From Desulfonatronum sp. SC1 (lineage in GTDB: Bacteria > Desulfobacterota > Desulfovibrionia > Desulfovibrionales > Desulfonatronaceae), in NCBI RefSeq assembly GCF_003046795.1, contig NZ_PZKN01000016.1, positions 30,993-94,992 of the forward strand: a stretch of 64,000 nucleotides of DNA, given 5' to 3'. Positions 56,375 to 64,000 of the stretch are shown piece after piece. The notes below the pieces were generated by a model that searched no databases, was not told where the DNA came from, and worked only from the letters and a program-made list of their open reading frames with translations. The first letter of the stretch is position 1; each line of letters starts with the position of its first letter. The position numbers were made by a program, and so were the translations under genes.

Positions 56375-58225
56375 ATGAACAAGCCTGAAGCCGGGATAAT
56401 CTCCCCCCGTCCGGTCATACTCGTTTCCGCGCCCTGGGCCATGTACAACCGGCCCTCCATCCAGCTCGGCGCGCTCAAGGCCCATCTTCGCCGCCGGTTT
56501 CCCGACGTGCCGGTCCGGGCGGAGCATCTTCATCTTCAGGCGGCCGCCGAGGTCGGCTATTCCGCGTATCAGGCCGTGTCCGAACGGACCTGGGTCGCGG
56601 AGAGCGTGGCCGCGGCCTTGCTCTTTCCGGACCAAGCCCCGGCCATTCAGCGGCTCTTCCAGCGGGAAAGCAGGCAAAATCCGGTCCTCCGCGCCGCGGG
56701 GTTGCCGGCCTTGGCCCAGGCCTTGGACAGGGTCTGCGACCGGTTCATCGCCGACATCGACTGGTCCGTGTTCGGCCTGGCCGGGTTCAGCGTCTCCCTG
56801 TGCCAATTGACCTGTTCCCTGGTCCTGATCCGGCGCATCAAGCGACAATATCCGGAATTGCCCGTGGTGGTCGGCGGGGCCAGTTTTTCCGGAGAATCCC
56901 TCGCGGCCCTGACCGCCGCGTTTCCGGAGATCGATCATCTGGTCCAGGGAGAGGGGGAAACGGCCCTGGCCGAGCTGACGGACGCCCTGTGCCGAGGTGG
57001 GAAGTTTTTGCCAGACGCCTCAAACCGACAAATCCAGGACCTGGACGAGCTGCCCGCTCCGGATTTCGACGACTACTTCGCCCAACTGCAACGCCTCGGG
57101 CCGGCGAGGCGGTTCCATCCCGTGCTTCCGGTGGAGGCCTCCCGGGGCTGCTGGTGGATCAGAAAGCCCAGGCCGGATCGTCCGGCCCAAGGCTGCGCGT
57201 TCTGCAACCTGAACCGGCACTGGACCGGATACCGGTCCAAGTCTCCGCGCAAGGTCGCGGAGGAAATCACCGCCCTGAGCACCCGGCACAAGGTGCTGGG
57301 CTTTTCGTTCATGGACAACCTGCTGCCCCGCAAGGGCGCGACGGAACTGTTCACCGCGCTGGTTGAATCCGGCAGGGACTACCGGCTGTTCGGCGAAATC
57401 CGGGCCGACACGCCCCCGGCCCAGCTCGCGGCCATGCGCCGGGCCGGGATGCGCGAAGTCCAGGTGGGCGTCGAGGCCTTGAGCAGCGCCCTGCTGGCCA
57501 GGATGAACAAGGGCACCGGCGCCCTGGACAACATCGAGGCCATGCGCCACTGCGAAGCCCTGGGCATCCACCACGGCGGCAACCTGCTGATGCGCTTTCC
57601 GGGCTCCACGGCCGAGGAGGTCGAGGAAACCCTGATCAACATGGAATTTGCCGCTCCCTACCTGCCCCTGAACCCGGTGTCCTTCTGGCTGGGCCTGGAA
57701 AGCCCGGTGTTCCGCGATCCGCGCGGTCACGGAATCCGCCTGACGGGCAACGACCCGCGCTGGAGCGTCCTGTTTCCTCCCCAAATTGCCCGGACCCTGC
57801 GCTTCATGGTGCAAGGGTACGTCGGCGGCAAGCTGGAACAGCGCCGACTATGGCGACCGGTGGAACACCGGGCAAGCCAATGGGCCAAGGAATACGCCCA
57901 ATCCATGCGCGGCCCGAACCCCGCCCCGATCCTGGGCTACCAGGACGGCGCGGACTTCCTGATCATCACCCGCCGCCGCCCGGACAAAACCCACGACGTC
58001 CACCGCCTGCCCCAAACCTCGCGCCGCATCTATCTCTTCTGCCGAAAAAGCCGCACCAGAAACCAAATCCAAACCCTGCTCCCCCACCTGGTCGCGGACA
58101 AACTGGACGGATTTTTGCGGATGATGGTGGACAAACGGCTGATGTTCTCGGAATCCGACAGATTCCTTAGCCTGGCCGTACCCATGGACCGATGCGCGGA
58201 GGATTTTGAGCGGCCAATGGCGTGA
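56375..58225 (+). CDS. B12-binding radical SAM enzyme, RiPP-maturase type
   Basis: 616 residues from ATG 56375. An N-terminal cobalamin-binding domain (FGLAGFSVSLCQL; PVVVGGASFSGESLAAL; LVQGEGETALAEL) precedes a radical SAM core. The cluster site follows the RiPP-maturase motif EASRGCWW, but its spacing is C-x14-C-x2-C (C-WWIRKPRPDRPAQG-CAFC), longer than the usual C-x7-C-x2-C. GYRSKSPRKVAEEI then fits the family. Likely a C-methyltransferase or related peptide modifier. No precursor peptide is visible nearby; the neighbouring secreted protease might be the processing enzyme or a substrate. That link is inference. Confidence 0.82.
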   Translation: MNKPEAGIISPRPVILVSAPWAMYNRPSIQLGALKAHLRRRFPDVPVRAEHLHLQAAAEVGYSAYQAVSERTWVAESVAAALLFPDQAPAIQRLFQRESRQNPVLRAAGLPALAQALDRVCDRFIADIDWSVFGLAGFSVSLCQLTCSLVLIRRIKRQYPELPVVVGGASFSGESLAALTAAFPEIDHLVQGEGETALAELTDALCRGGKFLPDASNRQIQDLDELPAPDFDDYFAQLQRLGPARRFHPVLPVEASRGCWWIRKPRPDRPAQGCAFCNLNRHWTGYRSKSPRKVAEEITALSTRHKVLGFSFMDNLLPRKGATELFTALVESGRDYRLFGEIRADTPPAQLAAMRRAGMREVQVGVEALSSALLARMNKGTGALDNIEAMRHCEALGIHHGGNLLMRFPGSTAEEVEETLINMEFAAPYLPLNPVSFWLGLESPVFRDPRGHGIRLTGNDPRWSVLFPPQIARTLRFMVQGYVGGKLEQRRLWRPVEHRASQWAKEYAQSMRGPNPAPILGYQDGADFLIITRRRPDKTHDVHRLPQTSRRIYLFCRKSRTRNQIQTLLPHLVADKLDGFLRMMVDKRLMFSESDRFLSLAVPMDRCAEDFERPMA

Positions 58226-58569
58226 ATTCGGACTGAATGCGTCACCGAGGCCTCAATCTGTTACATCAATGCGATATTTTTACTAAAAGTGTTCAGCACG
58301 CTTCACGCCCGTCGAAAAATCTCATGCGTCCGTCATGGCCGCTGAGGTCGGCCTTATGCAGGACTTTTTTCGTGATTCTTCAGACACCGCATAGTGCTGA
58401 TTTCGAGAGAAAGTAAAAAAGCTGACCTCGACGGAGAGAGAAATGTGTCGCTGAGTTGCAAATGTCTTTGAAAACAACATGTTGCCGGCAGTTGAGCTTT
58501 TCTTCGAAAACAGACTTGTCTGTCCGTATAATTGAGTCTGTTAGGCTGGCCTCGTAGAAGATGATTTTT
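58226..58569. other. Intergenic region after the radical SAM gene
   Basis: About 340 bases. A 59-codon frame from ATG 58237 lacks a Shine-Dalgarno and looks unlike a precursor peptide. A small hairpin ACAGAC-tt-GTCTGT occurs near 58509-58522. Phrases such as GCTGACCTCGACGG and GCATAGTGCTGA recur in similar form near 61870, suggesting related repeat debris. No RNA gene recognised. Confidence 0.35.
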
Positions 58570-59601
58570 TTATGAGGTTCTATGCCATCCAGGCCAGCGC
58601 CCGAGCAATGCGACGATTCCGTGCCCGATTGCCCCAAAAACGAGGACGTGAACCAGCAAAGACAACACGATATAGAGGCTGGTCGTGACCGGCACAGGGA
58701 TCACCGCAACCACCGCACCGACAGGAATCGCAAGTACCATCGTGTAGAACCCCTGCAACGGAATTTCCATCAGGAAGTAGCCGCCCACCATCCAGCCGAT
58801 CATCGCGATCGACAATGCCGGCCAGTAAGGCAAGGCCTTTGGCCCGAATCGCCGCATCTGCCGATACGATACGAGCGCCACGCCGCCAATCGTGGCTAAC
58901 CCGGCAAACAGAAACAAAATCAGTCGATCGTAGGCAGCCTCCTTCGCATTTTGCTCATGCAGGCTTTCGGCCGCCTGGGCACGTTTGATGAGGCTGTTAA
59001 AGCGGTGTTCGGCTTCTTCCCTGTCGATCTCGCTCAGGAATCGCCGTTCGGTGTAACCGACCTGCCTATCTCCTTTGGTCACCTTACGCTCGAGCACAAT
59101 GCCAGTGAGATCATCCACACGGTATAAATCGGTCTCGTTGTGAGCATTATGAAGACGGAACACCCACTCGCCGCCCTCGGTCGTCGATATCGCCTCGACC
59201 CAGGCGGTCGTGCCGAGAATGAACACATGGCCCATCGCGCGCGAGTGCAACGACGAGTCCCGCCGCCGCCGTATGCCGTCGTCCCGGTAGCCCACATATC
59301 CACCGTCCTCAAGCCGGAGTTCCAGGTACTCGCGAACGCCGTCACGCCCCCCTAAGTCAGGATAGGCGTGATAACGTCGGTCACCCGAAAGAATGAAAAC
59401 GTCTTCGCGCCATGCCATTTCATCCCCAAGCAACTGACCCACGCGCAGGTCGATCCGGATGTCGGTCACGTTCTCTCTGAGTTCAGCCCAGTTTTCGACC
59501 CGCTCAGCGATGAGCGCCGAGACGCCTTGCGGGATCGCGGCGAACATCGCCAAGATCAAAGCCACGGCAATACAGGTCTTCCAGTGCATGGGCGATCTCA
59601 T
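58570..59601 (-). CDS. Membrane protein of unknown function
   Basis: 343 residues from the ATG at 59601 (MRSPMHWKTCIAVALILA); an open extension to 59826 is not protein-like. A signal/anchor helix at about 8-26 is followed by a soluble domain of about 190 residues rich in charged beta-like segments (LGGRDGVREYLELRLEDGG; VTKGDRQVGYTERRFLSE), then four hydrophobic helices at about 220-335. No family recognised. It is leftward, after CorA by 140 bases. Confidence 0.65.
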   Translation of the reverse strand: MRSPMHWKTCIAVALILAMFAAIPQGVSALIAERVENWAELRENVTDIRIDLRVGQLLGDEMAWREDVFILSGDRRYHAYPDLGGRDGVREYLELRLEDGGYVGYRDDGIRRRRDSSLHSRAMGHVFILGTTAWVEAISTTEGGEWVFRLHNAHNETDLYRVDDLTGIVLERKVTKGDRQVGYTERRFLSEIDREEAEHRFNSLIKRAQAAESLHEQNAKEAAYDRLILFLFAGLATIGGVALVSYRQMRRFGPKALPYWPALSIAMIGWMVGGYFLMEIPLQGFYTMVLAIPVGAVVAVIPVPVTTSLYIVLSLLVHVLVFGAIGHGIVALLGRWPGWHRTS

Positions 59602-59741
59602 TGCGTATGATCCTTCGGGAAAAAGTTCCGCGCTCACGCACGGGATGAGGAGGGCGTATCCCCTCCCTGACAACGTGCCCGCGCCCCCTGCGCCTAAATC
59701 CCCGAAATCCGGGAAACCCTGGCAGCCCTGGGCGCGGAAAG

Positions 59742-60809
59742 CTACAGCCAGTGTTTGCGCTTGAAGTAAAGGAGCATCGTCACCGCCACGCCCAGCATGA
59801 AGAGCAGGACGAGGGGGTAGCCCCATGACCAGCGCAGTTCGGGCATGAATTCGAAATTCATGCCGTAGACCCCGGCGATGAAGGTCAGAGGGATGAAGAT
59901 CGTGGCGATCAGGGTGAGGACCTTGATGGTCTCGTTCATGCGCTGGCTGTTTCTGGACAGGTGCAGCTCCAAAAGGCTGGACGCCAGGTCCCGGAGGCTT
60001 TCCACGATGTCCATGGCCTGAACGGCGTGGTCGTGGACGTCGCGAAAAAAGACCCGGGTCTCGGGGTTGATCAGGGCGGAGTCGTCGCGCGTCATCCCGG
60101 CAAGGGCCTCTCGGACCGGCCAGATGATCCGGCGCAAAAGGATAGCCTCCCGTCGCAGGCTGTGGAAACGGTGCAGGTCGCTCGGACCGGGGGCGGTGAG
60201 CAGGGCTTCCTCCAGGTGCTCCAATTCCGTGCTGATGCTTTCCAGGACCAGAAAGTAGTTGTCCACCACGGCGTCCAGCAGGGCATAGGCCAGGTAGTCG
60301 GGGCCACTCTGGCGGATGCGACCTTTCCCGATGGTGATGCGCTGGCGCACCGCATCGAAGACGTCCCTTTCCGACTCCTGGAAGGAGAGCAGGTAGGTGT
60401 CGCCCAGGATCAGGCTGAGCTGTTCGACACGGAAGGAATCGCGGGCTGGTTCGGGGACCAGCATTTTGACGACGATGAACAGAAAGTCGTCGTGGACCTC
60501 CAGTTTGGGCCGGTGGTCGGTGTTCAGGATATCCTCCAAAACCAGGGCGGACAGGTTGAATTCACGGCCCAGGGCCGTGACCACGTCAACCTGGTGCAGG
60601 CCGTCCACGTTGATCCACGTGACCCCCTGCCCAATGGATTCGGCAATGCCCTCGGCGCTGTCGCGAAGAGGCCACGTCTTCACCTTCGCCGCGTTGTACG
60701 TCACCACCCGCAAAGAGGTCTTGTCGGCCATCCGCTCCCCCACATGCACCATGGTACCCGGAGCGGCCCCGACCTTGGCTTGTCGACTCTTCATGAATCT
60801 GCTTTTCAT
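59742..60809 (-). CDS. corA: CorA-type magnesium/cobalt channel
   Basis: 355 residues from ATG 60809. A large cytoplasmic funnel domain (VTWINVDGLHQVDVVTALG; LVLEDILNTDHRPKLEV) is followed by two C-terminal membrane helices. The defining GMN motif is in FIAGVYGMNFEFMPEL, at the end of the first helix. Two earlier in-frame starts exist up to 60917 but lack conservation. Pentameric divalent cation uptake at the inner membrane. Confidence 0.93.
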   Translation of the reverse strand: MKSRFMKSRQAKVGAAPGTMVHVGERMADKTSLRVVTYNAAKVKTWPLRDSAEGIAESIGQGVTWINVDGLHQVDVVTALGREFNLSALVLEDILNTDHRPKLEVHDDFLFIVVKMLVPEPARDSFRVEQLSLILGDTYLLSFQESERDVFDAVRQRITIGKGRIRQSGPDYLAYALLDAVVDNYFLVLESISTELEHLEEALLTAPGPSDLHRFHSLRREAILLRRIIWPVREALAGMTRDDSALINPETRVFFRDVHDHAVQAMDIVESLRDLASSLLELHLSRNSQRMNETIKVLTLIATIFIPLTFIAGVYGMNFEFMPELRWSWGYPLVLLFMLGVAVTMLLYFKRKHWL

Positions 60810-60946
60810 CCGTTCACCAATCCATTGCCTGATACGTCCACGAGGAAGAAAGCAACTTGTGACAAAACCCCACGCAAACATCAAGAAAGCGCGGCACTCT
60901 TCAGCAGATCCGCGCAAAAGCGAACAGGGTACCCTTCTTCGCGGTC

Positions 60947-61378
60947 ATGACTGATTCGGATGCGGCGTGGGATCGGCGAAGAGCTTCGCCCACCCGCCCC
61001 CATCCAACCACGGGCCGCGAAGTGCCCGACGAGACGGCCCGGGCTCCGGTCCTGCGCTGCGTCAATCTCCGCCCGGCGGTCTGGCCAGAGTATCAGAACC
61101 TGGGCGGGATCAGCGGGGAGCGGGCGGCCCTGGGCGTCAGCGCCGCGCCGGAGGCTGTTGTCGCCAAGGGCAAAAAATCCCCCTGGCCCGCCACCATGCC
61201 CGAACAGGTCCAGGCCGTCCGCGCCATCCTGACCGCCTCCCCCTCACCAGCCACGGCCGACGCCATCGCCAAATCCTTCACCCGCGCCCCCCGCGCCAGA
61301 ATCGCAGAAATCCTGGAAACCCTGGCCGCCCTGGGCACGGCCCGTGAGGTGGAGGAGGGGCGGTTTATCGGGCAGTAA
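60947..61378 (+). CDS. Short protein with winged-helix-like C-terminus, possible remnant
   Basis: 143 residues from ATG 60947. The first 80 residues are low in recognisable structure; residues about 80-143 (WPATMPEQVQAVRAILTASP; ATADAIAKSFTRAPRARIAE; TLAALGTAREVEEGRFIG) look like the small C-terminal winged-helix region found at the end of some Eco57I/PglX-type DNA methyltransferases. It could be a stand-alone regulator or the tail of a deleted methyltransferase gene. Three frames are open here because of high GC; this one has the best protein character. Uncertain. Confidence 0.5.
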   Translation: MTDSDAAWDRRRASPTRPHPTTGREVPDETARAPVLRCVNLRPAVWPEYQNLGGISGERAALGVSAAPEAVVAKGKKSPWPATMPEQVQAVRAILTASPSPATADAIAKSFTRAPRARIAEILETLAALGTAREVEEGRFIGQ

Positions 61379-62073
61379 GCCGCGCGGTAACTCAGAATGC
61401 GCCCACCTGGATTTCAATGGTCACTGGTTCGCTGATGTAGGCTCGGATGTAGCCTTTACGTAATTGTTCCATGGTTTACGGCATACGATTGCTTCCACTC
61501 CAAATGTCGTTTAATGGCTTCAACATTTGGTACGTTGGTTTCCCGAAGCCAGGGATGATTCAGAACCTGTTGACATTTCCAGAGTTGAACCGCCCGCTTC
61601 GCTCAGGGCATGAAGGTCGCGAAGAAGATTCCCCCCGTCGGTGAGGGGCAATGTTTTTTGAAAGCAGCTTTTTCCCTGCTTTCAAAGATCTTTTCCTTGC
61701 CTGCCCGGTGAAACCGGGTACCCTTTCAGGGTGTTTCACTGGGGCGTACCCAGCGCCTTGAGTGACCAAACGGGAGCGGGCGGTTCGTTTCTTCATCCGA
61801 GGTTGGCTATATGTCCCGCTCTTTTGGTGATCACATTGGCTGCCGCATAAAGCCAACCTCAGTACAACGCATAATGCTGACCTCGGCGTTTAGAAGGACC
61901 TGGTGGATGCTTCTTAATAGCCTGAAATAGTAGTATGAGTGCGGGTTTTTATTTCGGAAAATGCTTGCCAAATCAGCAGGTGGTAAAGCCGGGAATTTTG
62001 GGGGACGGAATTTTGTGAGTTCCGCATAATAACACTGTTCGGCGGAAAATATCAAAAAGGGGATAATAATAAT
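61379..62073. other. Structured non-coding region at the start of an AT-rich segment
   Basis: About 700 bases with no convincing gene. Hairpins: GAAAGCAG/CTGCTTTC (61660-61667, 61676-61683), CCCGGT/ACCGGG (61704-61709, 61713-61718), ACCCT/AGGGT (61720-61724, 61728-61732) and a 10-base inverted repeat GAGGTTGGCT/AGCCAACCTC (61799-61808, 61851-61860). On the minus strand, 61456-61600 reads like a gene tail (LNHPWLRETNVPNVEAIKRH) ending in TAA, perhaps a remnant. A 98-codon minus-strand frame at 61560-61856 runs through the hairpins and is not called. Confidence 0.45.
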
Positions 62074-63048
62074 ATGGAAGCGATCACCTTGAAACTTTGC
62101 TGCGAAAAAGAAGAAGAGCAAAATATGCTGCAATCATTCAAGGATAAATTGAATGCAGACATTTTGTTTCTAAATGCAGAGGTGAGTCCTGAGTCATGTG
62201 AATCTTTTATATCTTTCACGAAGCAAATAAGAAAATCAGAAAACGTAACAGTCATTTTAGCCACTAACGGAGGGGATGCTGACTCTGCTTATCGCATGGC
62301 ACGTTTTCTTAAAAAAGCATATAAAATGTTCTCTCTATATATTTACGGGTTTTGCAAAAGTGCTGGAACGCTATTCGCGTTAGGGGCAGATGAAATCATT
62401 ATGGGACCACGGGGTGAGTTTGGGCCATTGGACGTCCAGGTTTTTAGCCCCGATGAATTTATGCAACGTTCGTCAGGACTTTCGATATATCAATCACTAG
62501 AATCTGTAGCCCAAAAATCGTTTGAATTATTCGAGGAGATTTTTCTTAGTATTCGTCGGAGAAGTGGAGGAGTAATAACAACTCAAACTGCATCAGAAAT
62601 CGCCTGCAAAATGGCAATAGGTTTGTATGCGCCAATTACCAGCCAGATTGACTCTTCTCGGATTGGAGAATTGCAACGTTTTTTGGATATAGCTATTCAC
62701 TATGGCATCCGGCTTGGTGCGAGTGAAAAGATAGTTCGTCATCTTGCTACACAATATCCAAGCCATTCTTTTGTCATTGACCGTGACGAAGCAAGTCAAC
62801 TCTTTCCGTGTGTGCGCCCACCAGAAGAATTTGAGTGGCTTTTAAGAAACAATATCAAGGCATATTCCATAGAAAATTACGGCACAGACTTAACACGTTT
62901 TCCTGTTTCGCAGAACGTAATGGGTACAATCATTTTGGAGGATAATACAAATGAAGATACAGTTGATCAAGAAGGAGCAGCTGAAGAACAGTCAAAAACG
63001 TCAACAAGAAAAAAAACAAAGCCTAAAAAAAAAGCGCCAGCAGAGTAG
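62074..63048 (+). CDS. ClpP/SppA-fold serine protease, SDH_sah type
   Basis: 324 residues, AT-rich compared with the genes to its left. The core has ILATNGGDADSAYRMARFL, then GFCKSAGTLFALGADEIIMG with a likely nucleophile Ser in KSAGT, and GEFGPLDVQV, as in the serine dehydrogenase proteinase/ClpP superfamily. No signal peptide or membrane helix, so cytoplasmic. The C-terminus is a Lys-rich tail (RKKTKPKKK). Start ATG follows AAAGGGGA. Substrate unknown. Such proteins turn up in accessory and defence-type regions; followed by an attC-like structure. Confidence 0.75.
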   Translation: MEAITLKLCCEKEEEQNMLQSFKDKLNADILFLNAEVSPESCESFISFTKQIRKSENVTVILATNGGDADSAYRMARFLKKAYKMFSLYIYGFCKSAGTLFALGADEIIMGPRGEFGPLDVQVFSPDEFMQRSSGLSIYQSLESVAQKSFELFEEIFLSIRRRSGGVITTQTASEIACKMAIGLYAPITSQIDSSRIGELQRFLDIAIHYGIRLGASEKIVRHLATQYPSHSFVIDRDEASQLFPCVRPPEEFEWLLRNNIKAYSIENYGTDLTRFPVSQNVMGTIILEDNTNEDTVDQEGAAEEQSKTSTRKKTKPKKKAPAE

Positions 63049-63154
63049 CTCTGCAATATGTATCCAAACAGTTTCGTGCGAAGCAAACACAGCTAGTCTA
63101 CAAAGTCACTGCCTAATAGAGGTAAGTAAAGTGAAATATTAATTACGCGGCTTC

Positions 63155-63246
63155 GCCGAACAATTGTATTCAGCAGACGGCGAGAAGCGCGGCGGCGTTG
63201 ACGCGGCAAGTTTGGGTGGCGCCGCTGCTGATACATAGCGTTCCCG
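63155..63246 (+). other. attC-like recombination site
   Basis: GCCGAAC (63155-63161) and GTTCCCG (63240-63246) frame an imperfect palindrome of 92 bases. The left box CAATTGTATTCAGCAG pairs with the right box CTGCTGATACATAGCG except for one extra T on the left, like the extrahelical base of integron attC sites. CGGCG/CGCCG extends the stem. The size and the AAC...AATTG and AGCGTT context fit attC; the core GTTCCCG departs from the consensus GTTRRRY. No integrase gene is in the window. Confidence 0.45.
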
Positions 63247-63282
63247 CGACGCTTCCGCGTCGCAGTCAGCCCCGGCACGTTA
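63240..63282. repeat. Short copy of the 36-kb palindromic repeat
   Basis: GTTCCCGCGACGC-t-TCCGCGTCGC at 63240-63263 matches 35908-35931 with one difference, and GTCAGCCCCGGC-a-CGTTA at 63265-63282 matches 36063-36080 with one difference. About 130 bases present at 36 kb are absent here, so one copy has lost, or the other gained, the inner arms. Confidence 0.75.
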
Positions 63283-63298
63283 CACCAAAAGTATCCAA

Positions 63299-63919
63299 AT
63301 GAAAATAAATGTTGATCTAGATTTCAGATTACTTGATGTGTCCTTAGAGCTTAATGTCCTTGAAGATCATTACGAACTCATAGAAAAACAAATAGCTCAT
63401 CTCAGCGAAATTGAGAAAACATCGCTCGAAGAATTAAGAAAAAAAGAGAGTCTAACGCCAGATGATCCAGAATGGGATATAGCTAGATATGAATGCGATC
63501 AAAAAATTGAATTTCTTTTGCCTCGATTTTTCTGGGGCGCATTTATAGTCTCTTTGTATGCAGTCCTTGAAGCAAGCATAATAGAAATAGCACGTTTACT
63601 GCAAAAAGCTCAAAACCAAGGAATCTCAATCACTGACCTCAGAGGTGATTTCCTTGAAAGGGCAAAAAAATACTATAAACATGTGCTTAATTTTGAATTA
63701 TGTAGTGATGACAAGACTTGGCAACTCATAAAACACCTTGCCTCGGTTCGACATTCAATAGCTCATGCAAATGGTCGTATAGATATGTTGAATGAAAATA
63801 ATAGAAAGACAATAGAAACATTAGAAAAGCAAAATATAGGAATCTCATCATACAACGATTATGTATTGTTAGACAGGACTTTAACCGCATCGCGCCAAAT
63901 CCAGCCTTTTCCGCAATAA
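63299..63919 (+). CDS. HEPN-like protein of unknown function
   Basis: 206 residues, AT-rich, mostly helical with an N-terminal coiled region (LEDHYELIEKQIAHLSEIEK). The segment FIVSLYAVLEASIIEIARLL and, near residue 155, VRHSIAHANG carry the R-x4-H motif of HEPN domains (often RNases or their partners in toxin-antitoxin and defence systems). I cannot name the subfamily. It starts 17 bases after the repeat at 63240-63282 and shares orientation and composition with the protease gene upstream, as cassette genes would. Confidence 0.65.
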   Translation: MKINVDLDFRLLDVSLELNVLEDHYELIEKQIAHLSEIEKTSLEELRKKESLTPDDPEWDIARYECDQKIEFLLPRFFWGAFIVSLYAVLEASIIEIARLLQKAQNQGISITDLRGDFLERAKKYYKHVLNFELCSDDKTWQLIKHLASVRHSIAHANGRIDMLNENNRKTIETLEKQNIGISSYNDYVLLDRTLTASRQIQPFPQ

Positions 63920-64000
63920 TTTCTGCATGTTAACCTGGCCCTTTGCGTAAGACCCTACTGATATCTCTGCTTTTTTGTCAAAAAAACGTTTAATTTTATA
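63920..64000. other. AT-rich end of window
   Basis: 81 bases after the HEPN-like gene. Contains TTAACCTGGCCC and a T/A-rich end; no gene, no clear terminator and no complete attC-like palindrome before the window edge. Confidence 0.3.

Noticed and set aside
58237..58416. 59-codon ORF after the radical SAM gene as a RiPP precursor
   Set aside because: No Shine-Dalgarno, no leader-core pattern, composition like random sequence.
61560..61856. 98-codon minus-strand ORF through the hairpin cluster
   Set aside because: It tracks the hairpins and resembles translated structured RNA rather than a protein.

Overview
The window is a bacterial chromosome segment. It is mostly GC-rich and densely coded, with AT-rich patches at about 11.3-12.5 kb and from about 62 kb to the right end. 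The gene content points to an anaerobic or microaerophilic deltaproteobacterium of the Desulfovibrionales type: remA-gmk-pyrF, dnaN-gyrB-gyrA, B12-dependent ribonucleotide reductase, the futalosine menaquinone route (mqnC), indolepyruvate:ferredoxin oxidoreductase, a sigma-54 activator with GAF domain, and a TRAP transporter. The order is inferred from gene content and protein flavour; species cannot be fixed from the sequence alone.

Layout. 0-6.3 kb: a plus-strand run remA(partial)-gmk-pyrF-TPR-HDOD-recJ-glycosyltransferase. 6.3-11.3 kb, minus strand: an M48 peptidase and a translationally coupled pair of membrane GTPases. 11.3-13.8 kb: an AT-rich c-di-GMP-type pair (PilZ, EAL-HDOD), the PilZ gene apparently frameshifted in a run of 11 A. 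13.8-21.9 kb: an aminotransferase, then dnaN-gyrB-gyrA, with no dnaA in view. 22-30.2 kb, minus strand: nrdJ-ftsE-ftsX-ilvD as a probable operon, preceded by an orphan branched-chain-type binding protein and thiL. 30.4-37.5 kb, plus strand: a UPF0182 membrane protein, a ZraP/Spy-like periplasmic protein with a sigma-54-like promoter, a ZraS-like sensor kinase, a large palindromic repeat, and a decayed DUF1538/P-II module.

37.6-49.2 kb: an M24 peptidase, a higBA toxin-antitoxin pair with a clear operator palindrome, mqnC, small CoA-binding and YkgJ genes, a J-domain protein, a sigma-54 activator, iorAB, a YfgM-like TPR protein and a secreted protein. 49.3-55 kb, minus strand: dctQ-dctM-dctP-ygeY-ygeW, which looks like uptake of a nitrogenous solute followed by its hydrolysis and carbamoyl transfer. 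55.3-58.2 kb: a trypsin-like protease with a GGGC C-terminal anchoring signal, next to a B12-type radical SAM enzyme of the RiPP-maturase kind. 58.5-61.4 kb: an unknown membrane protein, a CorA transporter and a short winged-helix-like protein. 61.4-64 kb: an AT-rich segment with a ClpP/SppA-like protease and a HEPN-like protein, separated by a structure resembling an integron attC site plus a second, shorter copy of the repeat found at 36 kb.

Four genes (PilZ, the hypothetical upstream of dnaN, DUF1538, P-II) each appear to be off by one base, mostly in or near homopolymers. For the DUF1538/P-II pair additional truncation suggests real decay; for the others assembly error, phase variation or slippage are all open.
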